A stretch of 46,319 nt of DNA from an uncultured Eubacteriales bacterium. Its GTDB lineage: Bacteria > Bacillota > Clostridia > Christensenellales > QALW01. The notes below the pieces were generated by a model. It did not search any database, was not told the DNA's origin, and was given only the letters and a program-made list of their open reading frames with translations. A program made the position numbers and the translations under genes. Shown here one piece after another: positions 15,719 through 25,250 of this stretch (within the stretch, counting starts at the first letter, position 1; each line of letters opens with the position of its first letter). Location: contig URIR01000013.1 of assembly GCA_900547955.1 (NCBI GenBank), forward strand, positions 1 to 46,319, written 5' to 3'.

Positions 15719-18700
15719 TTGTTTTTAAAAAGCCTTGATATATACGGCTTCAAATCCTTTGCCGATAAAGCAGAGCTGCGCTTTACTAAGGGAATAACTG
15801 CCATAGTCGGCCCAAACGGGAGCGGCAAAAGCAACGTCGGAGACGCCGTGCGCTGGGTGCTCGGCGAGCAAAGCGCCAAGCAGCTCCGCGGCGGCAAAAT
15901 GGAGGATATAATTTTTGGAGGCACTCAAACACGCAAAAAGCTGTCCTTCTGCGAGGTTACCCTGCTATTTGACAATACTGACAGAGAGCTGCCCATAGAT
16001 TATTCCGAGGTAGCCATAACCCGCCGGCTTTACCGCAGCGGCGAAAGCGAATATTATATTAATAAAAACGCATGCCGTCTAAAGGACGTTATAGAATTAT
16101 TCCTGGATACCGGCATAGGCAAGGAAGGCTATTCCATAATCGGCCAAGGCAAAATAGACAATATCCTTTCCAATAAAACTGAAGAACGGCGCGCGGTCTT
16201 TGAAGAAGCCGCGGGCATAATGAAATATAAAACCAAAAAGCTGGAGGCTGAGCGCCGTCTGGAGCGCACCCGGGACAATCTCTCCCGTCTGGGAGATATC
16301 CTAAACGAATTAGGCTCTCGTCTCGAGCCCTTAAAGGAGCAGTCTGACAAAGCCCAGCAATACCTGCTGCTGCGTGAAAAGCTCAGGGAACTGGAGGTCA
16401 ATTTCTATCTTTATCAGCATGGTATTTCCGAGCGCAAAAAAGAAGAAATAAGAGCCGGTATGCAGTCCATAGAGGGGGAACAGGAGGAAAAAACCCGCTT
16501 AGCAGGAGAACTGAACGCACAGCTTTCCCAGACAGAAAGCCGGATTTCAGGTCTGGAAGAGGATTTGGCTCAGGCAAGAGCCTCCATTCTAAGCCTTACG
16601 GCGGCCATTGAAAAGGAAAGCGGCGAATGCCTGCTCTTTAACGAGCGGGCGGAAAACCTGATTAAGGACAGCCAACGCCTGGAAGCCGAGCTGCAAAACG
16701 CCGCCGCTTCTCAAAACGCTTTAAATCAAGCCGCGCACGGAGACAGCCAGGCGCTGGAAGAGCTCAGGGCAAAGATAACCATTCAAACCCGTGAGCTGGT
16801 GGAGGAAGAAGAACAGCTAAAGAAATTTAACGCGCGCCTTGCTTCCCAGAGCGCAGAATTAGAGGCGGAAAAAAACAAGATATTATCCGCGCTGAATAAT
16901 TTATCAGACGTCAAATCCAACATCAGCCGCTACGAGACTATGCGGCAGAATATTTTTCAGCGCAACCAGCGCGCAGAAGAGCGCTTCAAAGCTCTTGAAC
17001 GCGAACGCCGGAATATTGTTGAAGCGATAAACGCCCAAAAAGAGGCCGCCGCCGCCCTGGAAGAAAAGAAAAGACAGATTGAAGCGCTCAAAGGGAAAAA
17101 TGCGGAACAGCTAAAACAATTAATAATCGAGATAAATAAGACGCAGGAGGAATATAACCAGGCCTCCAACCGGCTGCAGTCAGCCAACTCCCGCCTCAAC
17201 ATGCTGACCGAAATGAAAAACGATTACGAGGGCTATCAGCAAAGCGTAAAGCAGCTGCTTAAGCGCTGCGCTGGCCAATCTCAGATACAAAAGCATATCT
17301 GCGGCGTTCTGGCTCAGCTTATAAACACGCCTAAGGAATATGAAAGGGCATTAGAGGCCGCCCTGGGCGGCGCCCTGCAAAATATAGTCACTCCTACCGA
17401 GGAGGACGCTAAGGCCCTGATAGAATATCTGCGCGCAAACAACCTGGGACGGGCCACTTTTCTGCCCGTAAGCGCGATTAAGGGAAAATTTCTGTCCCCT
17501 CAGGAGCAGGCGTCCCTCAGAGAATGCGCCGGCTGCCGCGGAACGGCCAGCCAGCTTATAAAATGCCCCGATGAATACAGGGAAATAATAAACAATCTGC
17601 TTGGACGCACGGCAGTCTGCGAAGACATGGATTCCGCCATAGGTCTGGCGCGCCGCAACCGTCACTCCTTTAGGATAGTCACTCTTAAGGGGGATATCTT
17701 AAACGCAGGAGGCTCCATGACGGGCGGCTCAAGCCAGAGCCGCCTCACCTCCCTGCTCGGCCGGACGCGCGAAATTGACGAAACAGCGCAGACTGTCCAA
17801 GGCTTAAAGACTCAATGCGCCCGTGCAAAGGACCGGCTCTCCGAGCTTGGCCGCGAACAAAAAGAATTGCAGGACCAGCTCTCCGAGCTGGAAAGAGAGC
17901 TGCACCAGGCGGATATACTTTCCACCAGGGATACTGAACGGCTGGATAAATTAAACGGCGATATGTCTCAGAACCAGGCTGAAACGGACGCGCTGCTGCT
18001 GGAAGGAGAACAGCTCAAGGAAACCTTAGACGAGCTGGAAAAGAATATCAGCCAGATAAACAGCATGCAGGGCGGCCTTGAGCAAAACAGCGTGCAGGCC
18101 CAGGAAGCTCTTACAGCCAGGCAGGCCGAATATAATAAGCAGCTTATAGAAAGAGACCGTCTTTCAGAGACGCTGACCTCCAAAAAAATACGTCTGGCAG
18201 AGCTGGAAAAGGAGCTGTCCGCAGCGCTCTCAGGATTAAATCGCACCCAAAGCGAGATAAAACGCACCGATGAATTAAAGGCCCGGCTGGAAAAGGAAAT
18301 AACGGCCCGCGCCGCTCAGCTGGAGGATATAAATACTCAGAGCGTTCAGGCGGGACGGGAAGTAGAAAAGAAAAAAGCCGCCTTGGAGCGGGAGCAGGAG
18401 CGCGCTAACGCTATGGACAAAGCGCGCCAGGAGCTTTTTGAAGCCTCTAAGGAATTGCAGCGGAAAATAAAGGATTTGGAGCAGGACGCGCTTATAGCCT
18501 CCGAGCGGCGCCATAAATTAGAATTATCCCTCCAAAAGGTGGATTCGGATATTACGGTAATGGAGCAGCGCATTTGGGACGAATACGAGCTTACCTACGC
18601 CGGAGCGGAAGAATTGAGGCAGGAAGGCTTCAAGGTTACCGGCGCTCAGACTGAAATATCCAGGCTGCGCCGCGCCATAAGCCAATTAGGCAGCGTCAAC

Positions 18701-19294
18701 GTCAACGCTATAGAGGAATACGTTTCCTCCAAGGAGCGCTTTGAAAGCCTGACTGCGCAGAACGAGGACCTGTTAAAGGCTGAAAAGGATTTAAACAGGA
18801 TAATAGAGGACGTCACCAAAAGGATGGAGGCGCAGTTTAAGGAGCAGTTCGCCGTTATAAACGGTTATTTCGGGCAGACCTTTAAGGAGCTGTTCGGCGG
18901 AGGCAGAGCCGAACTGAGGCTGGAAAACAGCCAGGACATACTGGGCAGCGGCATTGAAATAGTTGCTCAGCCGCCGGGCAAGGCGCTCCAATTACTTTCC
19001 CTGCTTTCGGGCGGAGAGCGCGCGCTTACGGCCATAGCCATTCTCTTTGCCATGCTTAAATTAAAGCCTACCCCCTTCTGCATACTGGATGAGATTGAGG
19101 CTGCGCTGGATGAAGCCAACGTATATAATTTCGCCTCTTATTTAAGGCAGTTTGCCGAAAAGACCCAATTTATAGTAATAACCCACCGCAAGCCCACCAT
19201 GGAAGAAGCGGACGCCCTCTACGGCGTGGCTATGGAGGAAAAAGGAATTTCAAAAATGGTGTCTGTACAGCTAAAAGAAAGTAAAATTTCCTAA
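15719..19294 (+). CDS. smc: Chromosome segregation ATPase SMC
   Basis: 1191 residues, full-length bacterial condensin SMC, which organises and segregates the chromosome with ScpA/ScpB. Walker A GPNGSGKSN at residues 31-39; two long coiled coils (about 165-500 and 670-1000) flank a hinge (about 505-660, GGALQNIVTPTEEDAKALI and the GGSMTGGSS end). The C-terminal ABC signature LSGGERAL is near 1096 and Walker B CILDEIEAALD near 1120. The start is TTG at 15719 with GGGGGC about 10 nt upstream. It lies 13 bp before ftsY, the usual pairing, but rnc, normally upstream, is 19 kb away here. Confidence 0.97.
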   Translation: MFLKSLDIYGFKSFADKAELRFTKGITAIVGPNGSGKSNVGDAVRWVLGEQSAKQLRGGKMEDIIFGGTQTRKKLSFCEVTLLFDNTDRELPIDYSEVAITRRLYRSGESEYYINKNACRLKDVIELFLDTGIGKEGYSIIGQGKIDNILSNKTEERRAVFEEAAGIMKYKTKKLEAERRLERTRDNLSRLGDILNELGSRLEPLKEQSDKAQQYLLLREKLRELEVNFYLYQHGISERKKEEIRAGMQSIEGEQEEKTRLAGELNAQLSQTESRISGLEEDLAQARASILSLTAAIEKESGECLLFNERAENLIKDSQRLEAELQNAAASQNALNQAAHGDSQALEELRAKITIQTRELVEEEEQLKKFNARLASQSAELEAEKNKILSALNNLSDVKSNISRYETMRQNIFQRNQRAEERFKALERERRNIVEAINAQKEAAAALEEKKRQIEALKGKNAEQLKQLIIEINKTQEEYNQASNRLQSANSRLNMLTEMKNDYEGYQQSVKQLLKRCAGQSQIQKHICGVLAQLINTPKEYERALEAALGGALQNIVTPTEEDAKALIEYLRANNLGRATFLPVSAIKGKFLSPQEQASLRECAGCRGTASQLIKCPDEYREIINNLLGRTAVCEDMDSAIGLARRNRHSFRIVTLKGDILNAGGSMTGGSSQSRLTSLLGRTREIDETAQTVQGLKTQCARAKDRLSELGREQKELQDQLSELERELHQADILSTRDTERLDKLNGDMSQNQAETDALLLEGEQLKETLDELEKNISQINSMQGGLEQNSVQAQEALTARQAEYNKQLIERDRLSETLTSKKIRLAELEKELSAALSGLNRTQSEIKRTDELKARLEKEITARAAQLEDINTQSVQAGREVEKKKAALEREQERANAMDKARQELFEASKELQRKIKDLEQDALIASERRHKLELSLQKVDSDITVMEQRIWDEYELTYAGAEELRQEGFKVTGAQTEISRLRRAISQLGSVNVNAIEEYVSSKERFESLTAQNEDLLKAEKDLNRIIEDVTKRMEAQFKEQFAVINGYFGQTFKELFGGGRAELRLENSQDILGSGIEIVAQPPGKALQLLSLLSGGERALTAIAILFAMLKLKPTPFCILDEIEAALDEANVYNFASYLRQFAEKTQFIVITHRKPTMEEADALYGVAMEEKGISKMVSVQLKESKIS

Positions 19295-19307
19295 AGGAGA
19301 ATGGTTT

Positions 19308-20276
19308 ATGGGAATATTCGGAAAAAATAAAACGCCCCAAGAGGAGCAAGGCATTCAGGAAACGTCCCAGGCTAAGCAGAAGCAGGGCTTTTGGGCCAAG
19401 CTGGCAGGCGGACTATTGAAAACCAAATCAGAGCTGGGGAATAAATTAGGCCAGCTTATCCAATATTACAGCAGCATAGACGAGGATTTTTATCAGGAGC
19501 TGGAAGCCGTGCTTATCTCCTCTGATATAGGAGCGGCGGCGGCCGGCCAAATAATACAGCGGCTGCGCGAAAAGGTCAAGGCTGAAAAAATAGGCGACCC
19601 AAAAGAAATTTTTGCCCTTCTTAGAGAAATCATAGCTGAAATCATGAACGCCCAGCCGCCGCAGGAAAGCTTCCCTATGCTTATACTGGTAGTGGGAGTA
19701 AACGGCGTAGGCAAAACTACCGCCATAGGCAAGCTGGCCTATAAATACGCTTTGCAGGGCAAAAAGGTGCTGCTGGCCGCAGGGGATACCTTCAGGGCGG
19801 CGGCCTCCGAGCAGCTAAGCGTCTGGGCGGAAAGAGCCGGGGCGCAGATTGTAAAGCACGGCGAGGGCGCGGACAGCGCGGCCGTTATATTCGACGCAAT
19901 AGCGGCTGGAAAGGCCCGCGCCTGCGACGTTATCATCTGCGATACCGCCGGACGGCTGCACAACAAGGCTAATCTTATGCAGGAGCTGGCCAAAATCGGC
20001 CGCATAATAGATAAAAACTGGGAGGGCGCCCGGGAGAATTTTATCGTGCTGGACGCAACTACGGGCCAGAACGCCATAAGCCAGGTTAAAACCTTTAAGG
20101 ACGCAGTAGACATAACGGGCATAATCCTTACAAAGCTGGACGGCACAGCCAAGGGAGGCGTAGTCATAGCAATAAAGCAGGAATTAAATATACCTGTAAG
20201 ATATATAGGGGTGGGCGAGGGCAAGGAGGACTTAATGCCCTTCGAGCCGGACGCCTTTGCTCAGAATATCATTTAG
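19308..20276 (+). CDS. ftsY: Signal recognition particle receptor FtsY
   Basis: 322 residues, SRP-family GTPase that docks ribosome-SRP complexes at the membrane. The N-terminal ~45 residues are charged and Gln/Lys-rich (short A domain), followed by the helical N domain and the G domain. Seen: P-loop GVNGVGKTT (about 130-138), the insertion-box region AAGDTFRAAASEQL, DTAGRLHNKANLM, TKLDGTAKGG, and GVGEGKEDLMPF at the C-terminus. The ribosome site is AAAGGAGAATGGTTT-ATG. It is co-transcribed with smc. Confidence 0.97.
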   Translation: MGIFGKNKTPQEEQGIQETSQAKQKQGFWAKLAGGLLKTKSELGNKLGQLIQYYSSIDEDFYQELEAVLISSDIGAAAAGQIIQRLREKVKAEKIGDPKEIFALLREIIAEIMNAQPPQESFPMLILVVGVNGVGKTTAIGKLAYKYALQGKKVLLAAGDTFRAAASEQLSVWAERAGAQIVKHGEGADSAAVIFDAIAAGKARACDVIICDTAGRLHNKANLMQELAKIGRIIDKNWEGARENFIVLDATTGQNAISQVKTFKDAVDITGIILTKLDGTAKGGVVIAIKQELNIPVRYIGVGEGKEDLMPFEPDAFAQNII

Positions 20277-20362
20277 GCCGCCGCGCCTGCCATTTTTGCT
20301 CGGCCAGCCGCTTAAAAAGCGCGCGGCTTAAACTCAAACGCTTCAAAATATAATAATTAAAT

Positions 20363-20391
20363 CGCAGGGCCTGCTAAGCAGGCCCTTTTAA
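20363..20391 (+). terminator. Terminator of smc-ftsY
   Basis: AGGGCCTGCT pairs with AGCAGGCCCT, followed by TTTA. An earlier hairpin (AGCCGC...GCGGCT, about 20308-20330) may contribute. Confidence 0.7.
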
Positions 20392-20434
20392 GCGCTTAAA
20401 AATCAGCGTCAGCACACACAGGGAATAATACGCC

Positions 20435-20968
20435 TTAATCCCTATCCGCCAGCGTCAGCACATTCAAGGCGTTCTGCACGCCGGCGGCGTCGGATATGTT
20501 CTCCAGGCTGATATATGTAATGGTTCTCCTGCCCCGGCGCGAATATCCCTCTTCGCTGAAAATAATGCTGCAGTTGCCGTTTTTATGCAGCTTAACGCTC
20601 CTGGGCGGCAAATCGCAGCCGTTATAAATATCCATCCTGCCGCCCCGCTTGACTATAAGCTTTTTATCGGTAATTACATAAAAGGTCCGCTTCCTTAAAT
20701 ATGCCGAGTGGATAATCCGGCCAAAGAGCATATATAAGCCTATCGCTACAAAGGGGAGTCCCCACAGCATAAAAAAGGCCGACCCTCCGCTTCTAAAAGC
20801 CAAAACCTCCCAGAAAATACTGAAGGCCAGCCAAAAAATGCTGAAGGGTATTAAAAATAATTCGCGGCCGTCAAAGACAAGCCCCTTTTCGGGCCTGCCC
20901 GTCCAAAGCACGCGCTCGCCGTCCATAATATACGGCTTGCAGAAATCAAAATCCTCTGTATAATTCAT
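20435..20968 (-). CDS. PH-like domain membrane protein of unknown role
   Basis: 177 residues. Two hydrophobic segments in the first half (LFLIPFSIFWLAFSIFWEVL about 37-56; AFFMLWGLPFVAIGLYMLF about 63-82) precede a C-terminal beta-rich domain (TFYVITDKKLIVKRGG...) of the bacterial PH-like (YdbS/DUF304-like) kind. The opening WTGRPEKG resembles the GE..LW.G.P motif of such proteins. I chose the ATG at 20968, with GAGGA 9 nt upstream, over a TTG 17 codons earlier that lacks a ribosome site. It is last in the leftward run starting at yqfC; function unknown. Confidence 0.7.
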   Translation of the reverse strand: MNYTEDFDFCKPYIMDGERVLWTGRPEKGLVFDGRELFLIPFSIFWLAFSIFWEVLAFRSGGSAFFMLWGLPFVAIGLYMLFGRIIHSAYLRKRTFYVITDKKLIVKRGGRMDIYNGCDLPPRSVKLHKNGNCSIIFSEEGYSRRGRRTITYISLENISDAAGVQNALNVLTLADRD

Positions 20969-21045
20969 AAAGCTAATCCTCGGCTTCGCCAATAATATGC
21001 GCTCTGATTTTTCTTCCAAGAGCGCCGTCCAAAAAACAGGCGGAG

Positions 21046-22137
21046 CTATTCGCTCTTTTTCCCGCGCAGCTTTTTGCGCATTGCCGCTTTAAAATGAGAA
21101 AATGAATGTCTCAGCGTTTTGCGGGAGCGCTCCGCCAGATTAAAGCAGCTATTCCAGAAGGGCTTATACACCATATCGAATTCGCCCACAAATTCCCACA
21201 TTTCTCCGCCGAAGCCCTTTTTAAAGCGGTAAAGGCCGTAAATGGGATTGCTTTCATCCTCTATATTCCCCGGAACTCCCATAAGGTCATAATAATGGCA
21301 TTTGTTTTCCACCGCCCAAAGAATCATGGACCACTGTATTAAATACGCCGCCATGGTATTGCGGTACTTATTGCTGGACGCGCCGTAGAGATAGAGGCAT
21401 TTGCTGCCGTAAACCGTGCTTACCGACCCGGCTACGGGCACGCCGTTATAATAGGCCAGGAACAGCCTGTGATATTTAGGGCCCAGGCAGTCGTAAAGCT
21501 TATAAAAATAATTGATATCCCGCACTACGAAGCCGTCCCTTTTGCCTGTTTCCACCATAAGCTCATAAAACACGGGGATATCCTCCCTGCTCCCCACCTT
21601 TATTTCCACCCCTCTTTTTTGAGCCAGCCGGACGTTATATCTGGTCTTGCTGTGAAAGGCGGCCATTATCTGCTCAGGAGTTTTATCCTTAATATCTATG
21701 CGCATGTCAAACCGCGCCTGAACTCCCTCCAGATTAGTATAATCATTGCGCAGCTTAAAGCCCAGCGCCTTCATATTCTGAACGTATTCCACATCAGACG
21801 CAGGCGCGTCGGTATCTATCTTTAAGGCTATGCCGTTGTATTTTTTGGCTATCTCCCGCGCGCCGTCGGCTATGCTTTTTAACGCCTCCTTATCATGCAA
21901 ATCGCAGATAGGGCCGCGCGGAGCATACATATAATAAAGATTGAGCAGCGGAGTCTTGCGCAGCAATATGCTCAGACTGGCCTTAATTTTCCCATTTTCA
22001 TCTCTGACCAGCACATATTCATTTATCCAGTTGCTCTTTACCAGGCCCCATTCATAGGACTGCAAAGTATGAGAGCGCTCATGCGCCACGGCAAAATTAG
22101 TATATTCCTCAATTTGTTCTTTAGTAGTAAGCCTCAT
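21046..22137 (-). CDS. FemAB/FemX family peptidoglycan bridge aminoacyltransferase
   Basis: 363 residues. FemABX enzymes add amino acids from aminoacyl-tRNA to the lipid II stem peptide. The double GNAT-like fold is recognisable from HERSHTLQSYEWGLVKSNW (14-32), YMYAPRGPICDLHD (about 69-82), the SKTRYNVRLAQKRGVEI coiled segment (about 144-160), YLYGASSNKYRN and YDLMGVPGN (about 290), and FKKGFGGEMWEFVGEFD near the C-terminus. It starts 13 nt after the cdd stop codon with GAGGAAATAAA as ribosome site. Which residue it adds cannot be told from sequence. Confidence 0.88.
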   Translation of the reverse strand: MRLTTKEQIEEYTNFAVAHERSHTLQSYEWGLVKSNWINEYVLVRDENGKIKASLSILLRKTPLLNLYYMYAPRGPICDLHDKEALKSIADGAREIAKKYNGIALKIDTDAPASDVEYVQNMKALGFKLRNDYTNLEGVQARFDMRIDIKDKTPEQIMAAFHSKTRYNVRLAQKRGVEIKVGSREDIPVFYELMVETGKRDGFVVRDINYFYKLYDCLGPKYHRLFLAYYNGVPVAGSVSTVYGSKCLYLYGASSNKYRNTMAAYLIQWSMILWAVENKCHYYDLMGVPGNIEDESNPIYGLYRFKKGFGGEMWEFVGEFDMVYKPFWNSCFNLAERSRKTLRHSFSHFKAAMRKKLRGKKSE

Positions 22138-22149
22138 TTTATTTCCTCG

Positions 22150-22551
22150 CTATTTCTTTAAGCAAAAGCTCTCGGGCAGCAGTTCTTTTAGGCCGTATTC
22201 CCGCATTTCGCCCTTGCTGTTTTGCAGTATTATCCGCGCTTCTCCGGCCAATTCGCTTATAACCTGCCTGCATATGCCGCAGGGAAAGGCAAAATCCTCG
22301 CCGCTGCACACCACGGCCAGAGCCAAAAACTCTCTTTTTCCGTCGGCCACGGCAGAAAAGAGCGCGTTCCTCTCAGCGCATACCGTCGCCCCAAAGGAAG
22401 CGTTTTCCACATTGCAGCCCTTATAAACGCTTTTATCCGCGCAAAGCAGAGCCGCGCCCACCATAAAGCCCGAATAGGGCGCGTATGCGTTATTCTGCGC
22501 TTCTCTCGCCTGCTTTAAAAGCTCCAATTTATCTTCCAAGTCCAAAGGCAT
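22150..22551 (-). CDS. cdd: Cytidine deaminase
   Basis: 133 residues, zinc-dependent deaminase converting cytidine/deoxycytidine to uridine/deoxyuridine for pyrimidine salvage. Zinc ligands and catalytic Glu are in TVCAERNAL (C and E) and PCGICRQ (two Cys). NAYAPYSGFMVGAALL near residue 21 is the family N-terminal signature. Length is typical of the small homotetrameric type. It overlaps ybeY by 23 nt, with GGAGGAG as ribosome site, a coupled arrangement also found in Bacillus except that dgkA is missing between them. Confidence 0.95.
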   Translation of the reverse strand: MPLDLEDKLELLKQAREAQNNAYAPYSGFMVGAALLCADKSVYKGCNVENASFGATVCAERNALFSAVADGKREFLALAVVCSGEDFAFPCGICRQVISELAGEARIILQNSKGEMREYGLKELLPESFCLKK

Positions 22552-23008
22552 TCATAATCTCCTCCTCCCGCTTCCGCATAAGGCGCTTATCCTCCTGTGA
22601 GATATGGTCGTAGCCCAAAAGATGCAGCACGCTGTGCACGCATAAATAGGCCGCCTCTCTTTCAAGGCTGTGACCGTATTCAGCCGCCTGAGCGCGCGCC
22701 GCCTCAAGAGAGAGCACTATATCCCCCAGCATTACCTCGCCCGTCTGCGGGTCTATATCCTGCTCCTCCCAAAATTCGCCCGTCTGGCCCGGAGTTCTTT
22801 TAAGCAGAGGAAAGGAAAGCACGTCGGTCGCCTTATCTATATTACGGTACTGACGATTTAATTCTTTAATGCCCTCTCCGTCTGTAAGGGTAAGAAAAAT
22901 TTCAAAATTATCCCCGCCCGTTTCCTCTTTAACGGCAAAGGCAACCGCCCTTTCAAGCAGCTGGGCAAGCTGAGGCGCCCTTTGAGCGTCAACTGTTTCT
23001 ATCGTCAT
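22529..23008 (-). CDS. ybeY: Endoribonuclease YbeY (16S rRNA maturation)
   Basis: 159 residues, single-strand endoribonuclease in rRNA processing and ribosome quality control. The zinc motif HSVLHLLGYDH (HxxxHxxxxxH) is near residue 125. LNRQYRNIDKATDVLSFPL (about 52-70) and LGDIVLSLEAA are typical. The ATG at 23008 is preferred over a TTG three codons upstream because GGAGCTTGGA is then well spaced. It overlaps the end of pgpH by 20 nt and the start of cdd by 23 nt. Confidence 0.95.
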   Translation of the reverse strand: MTIETVDAQRAPQLAQLLERAVAFAVKEETGGDNFEIFLTLTDGEGIKELNRQYRNIDKATDVLSFPLLKRTPGQTGEFWEEQDIDPQTGEVMLGDIVLSLEAARAQAAEYGHSLEREAAYLCVHSVLHLLGYDHISQEDKRLMRKREEEIMNAFGLGR

Positions 23009-25238
23009 TTTTTCCAAGCTCCGAATAGTGTTTTTTCGCGCGGTTATCGGCCAGCGCCTTATCTAAATCAGGATATTCCACGCGCTCATGGTGCACCGCG
23101 CCCAGCGCCTGGGCAAATTCCTCAGCCACCTTATTCAATTCCAGCATGGAGATATTGCATTGATCCAATTCGCCGTCGGCCACCCGCTCCTTTATAAGCT
23201 TAAGAATGCGCTCCTTAACCTTCTCGGGAGTTTTGTCCTGCAAGGAGCGCACGGCCGCCTCCACACTATCGGCCAGCATAATAAGCGCCGCTTCCTTAGT
23301 TGCCGGCTTGGGACCGGGATATTTAAAATCCTCTATATTTACGTTTTCGTTTTGCTCCAGAGCCTGCGCATAGAAATAATTTATAGTCGTAGTGCCGTGG
23401 TGCTGCCTTATAATATCCCGGATAGGCTTGGGCAGCTTATATTTTATAGCCAGCTCCTCCCCCTCTATGGTATGAGAGCGTATTAACGCCGCGCTTTCAG
23501 AGGGAGTCAGCATATTATGAATGCTCTTGCTCTTATCCGTCTGGTTCTCGGTAAATGCCTCGGGCGCGCTCAGCTTGCCCACGTCATGGTAATAGGCGCC
23601 CGCGCGCACCAGCATTGCGTTTGCTCCTATCGCTTCGGCGGCGCTCTCGGCCAGATTAGCCACCACTATGCTGTGATGATAGGTGCCCGGCGCCTCCAAA
23701 GCCAGTCGGCGCAATAAAGGATGATTGGGATTGGTCAGCTCAAGCAGCTTGGTAGGGGTTTGGATATCAAAGGCCAATTCCCAAAGAGGCAGCGTGCCCA
23801 CGCACAGCACGGCGCTGGCCACGCCGTTTATAAGGGGCCAGAGCGCGCCCTCCAGCGCGCTTCTTAGGCTGTCGTAAATGATAAGCCCAACGCAGAGAGA
23901 GGTTATTGCGCCCACGCCTCCTACCAAAAGCCCGGCGCCCATTATGCGCATTCGGTGCATGGGCTTAGCGCACATATACGCGGCCGCCGAGCCGCTTATA
24001 AGGCTGACTATTATAAACAGAACCGCCTGCATGGGAAACATTCCGGTAGTATCCGAAAGCATCATGCCCGTGATAACCGAAAGCACAAGATTGGCAATTA
24101 AGGCCAGCCTGGTTTTGAGCAGTATGCCTATAAGCATTGTAGCGTAATACACCTGCACCAGATTAGGCTCTAAATCCAAAAGCAGATAGTCTATAAGCAG
24201 AATAAGCACAATTATAATGCCTAAAAGCAGAGCGTTTTTAACGCTGCGCAGCATTCTATGCTCGTATATGTAAAGATAAACGGCCACTATTGCCAGCATT
24301 ATTATTATAAGGGCAGACACTCCGGTATACATGCTTATATCTATTTCCTGATTGCTCAAAAGCCCTAATTCTCCCAGCATATCCAGCTGGGCCTGGGTTA
24401 CTATATCCCCCGTCCGGACGATATAATGACCTTTTTTGTATACCACGCTCTCCACTCCGGCGGCAGCCTCGGCCCGCGCCAGCTCGGTAGCGCTCTCATC
24501 AGGCAGATAATTAGGCTCCATATATTTATCCAGTATACGGCGGGAAACGGTCAGCATGACGTCGCCGTCGTCCTGCGTAAAAATATTGCCTATGATATAA
24601 TCCCGCTGGGCGCGCAAATCCTCCTGCTTTAGGCCGGCGCTGAGCACATTCCGAACAGCCGCGGTCACCAGCAGCCTAATCTCCTCGATATGAGCCGAAT
24701 CCGAATCAATAATATTCAGCACCAGAGCCTGGTCCGCGTCTATGCCCGCTCCATCGCGCTCAATTATCTTTATCAATTCGTTTATATAAGCCGTAGTAGG
24801 AACATACGTCCCGCCGGGATTGGCCGACTCCCACTGCTGGCGATGCTCCACGCCCTGGTCGTGCACCGAAATCACGCTGTCAAAAGCGGCGGTTATATTT
24901 TGAAGGCATTCCTCCGCCTTATCCGCGTCCAGCACATAAACCGTCTGCACGGCGTCCATGGCCGCCTTGCGGTTCTGCTCGGTAGTCAAGGCGTCTTCTA
25001 TATCCTTTGTGGCTACTATATCCTCCGGCGCGCTCTGTCCAAGGCTCAAATCATATCTTTGGGGAGTTATGCCCGCGCATACTATAGCTATGGAGGCTGC
25101 GCAGCAGGCCAGCGCAATCAAAACGCAGGCGGCCCTTATGCCCGTGCGTTTCTTATAGCCCCTGCGTCCGTTTTCCCGCCTGACGTCCTTTTCCGGTCTT
25201 TCTTTTTCCTTGGTTTTTTCCAGGCTGTTTTCGCTCAA
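22989..25238 (-). CDS. pgpH: 7TMR-HD phosphohydrolase, PgpH-like (c-di-AMP phosphodiesterase)
   Basis: 749 residues. Order: basic cytoplasmic start, one transmembrane helix (about 33-55), a large extracellular 7TMR-HDED domain, seven membrane helices (about 300-480), and a cytoplasmic HD domain with HHSIVVANLAESAAEAIG (about 519) and YYHDVGK (HD about 549). PgpH proteins of Firmicutes hydrolyse the second messenger c-di-AMP. The start is TTG at 25238 with AGAGGGATTAAAA upstream. It is 12 bp after phoH in the order phoH-pgpH-ybeY known from Bacillus (yqfF). All catalytic-type motifs I can see are intact. Confidence 0.94.
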   Translation of the reverse strand: MSENSLEKTKEKERPEKDVRRENGRRGYKKRTGIRAACVLIALACCAASIAIVCAGITPQRYDLSLGQSAPEDIVATKDIEDALTTEQNRKAAMDAVQTVYVLDADKAEECLQNITAAFDSVISVHDQGVEHRQQWESANPGGTYVPTTAYINELIKIIERDGAGIDADQALVLNIIDSDSAHIEEIRLLVTAAVRNVLSAGLKQEDLRAQRDYIIGNIFTQDDGDVMLTVSRRILDKYMEPNYLPDESATELARAEAAAGVESVVYKKGHYIVRTGDIVTQAQLDMLGELGLLSNQEIDISMYTGVSALIIIMLAIVAVYLYIYEHRMLRSVKNALLLGIIIVLILLIDYLLLDLEPNLVQVYYATMLIGILLKTRLALIANLVLSVITGMMLSDTTGMFPMQAVLFIIVSLISGSAAAYMCAKPMHRMRIMGAGLLVGGVGAITSLCVGLIIYDSLRSALEGALWPLINGVASAVLCVGTLPLWELAFDIQTPTKLLELTNPNHPLLRRLALEAPGTYHHSIVVANLAESAAEAIGANAMLVRAGAYYHDVGKLSAPEAFTENQTDKSKSIHNMLTPSESAALIRSHTIEGEELAIKYKLPKPIRDIIRQHHGTTTINYFYAQALEQNENVNIEDFKYPGPKPATKEAALIMLADSVEAAVRSLQDKTPEKVKERILKLIKERVADGELDQCNISMLELNKVAEEFAQALGAVHHERVEYPDLDKALADNRAKKHYSELGKNDDRNS

Positions 25239-25250
25239 TTTTAATCCCTC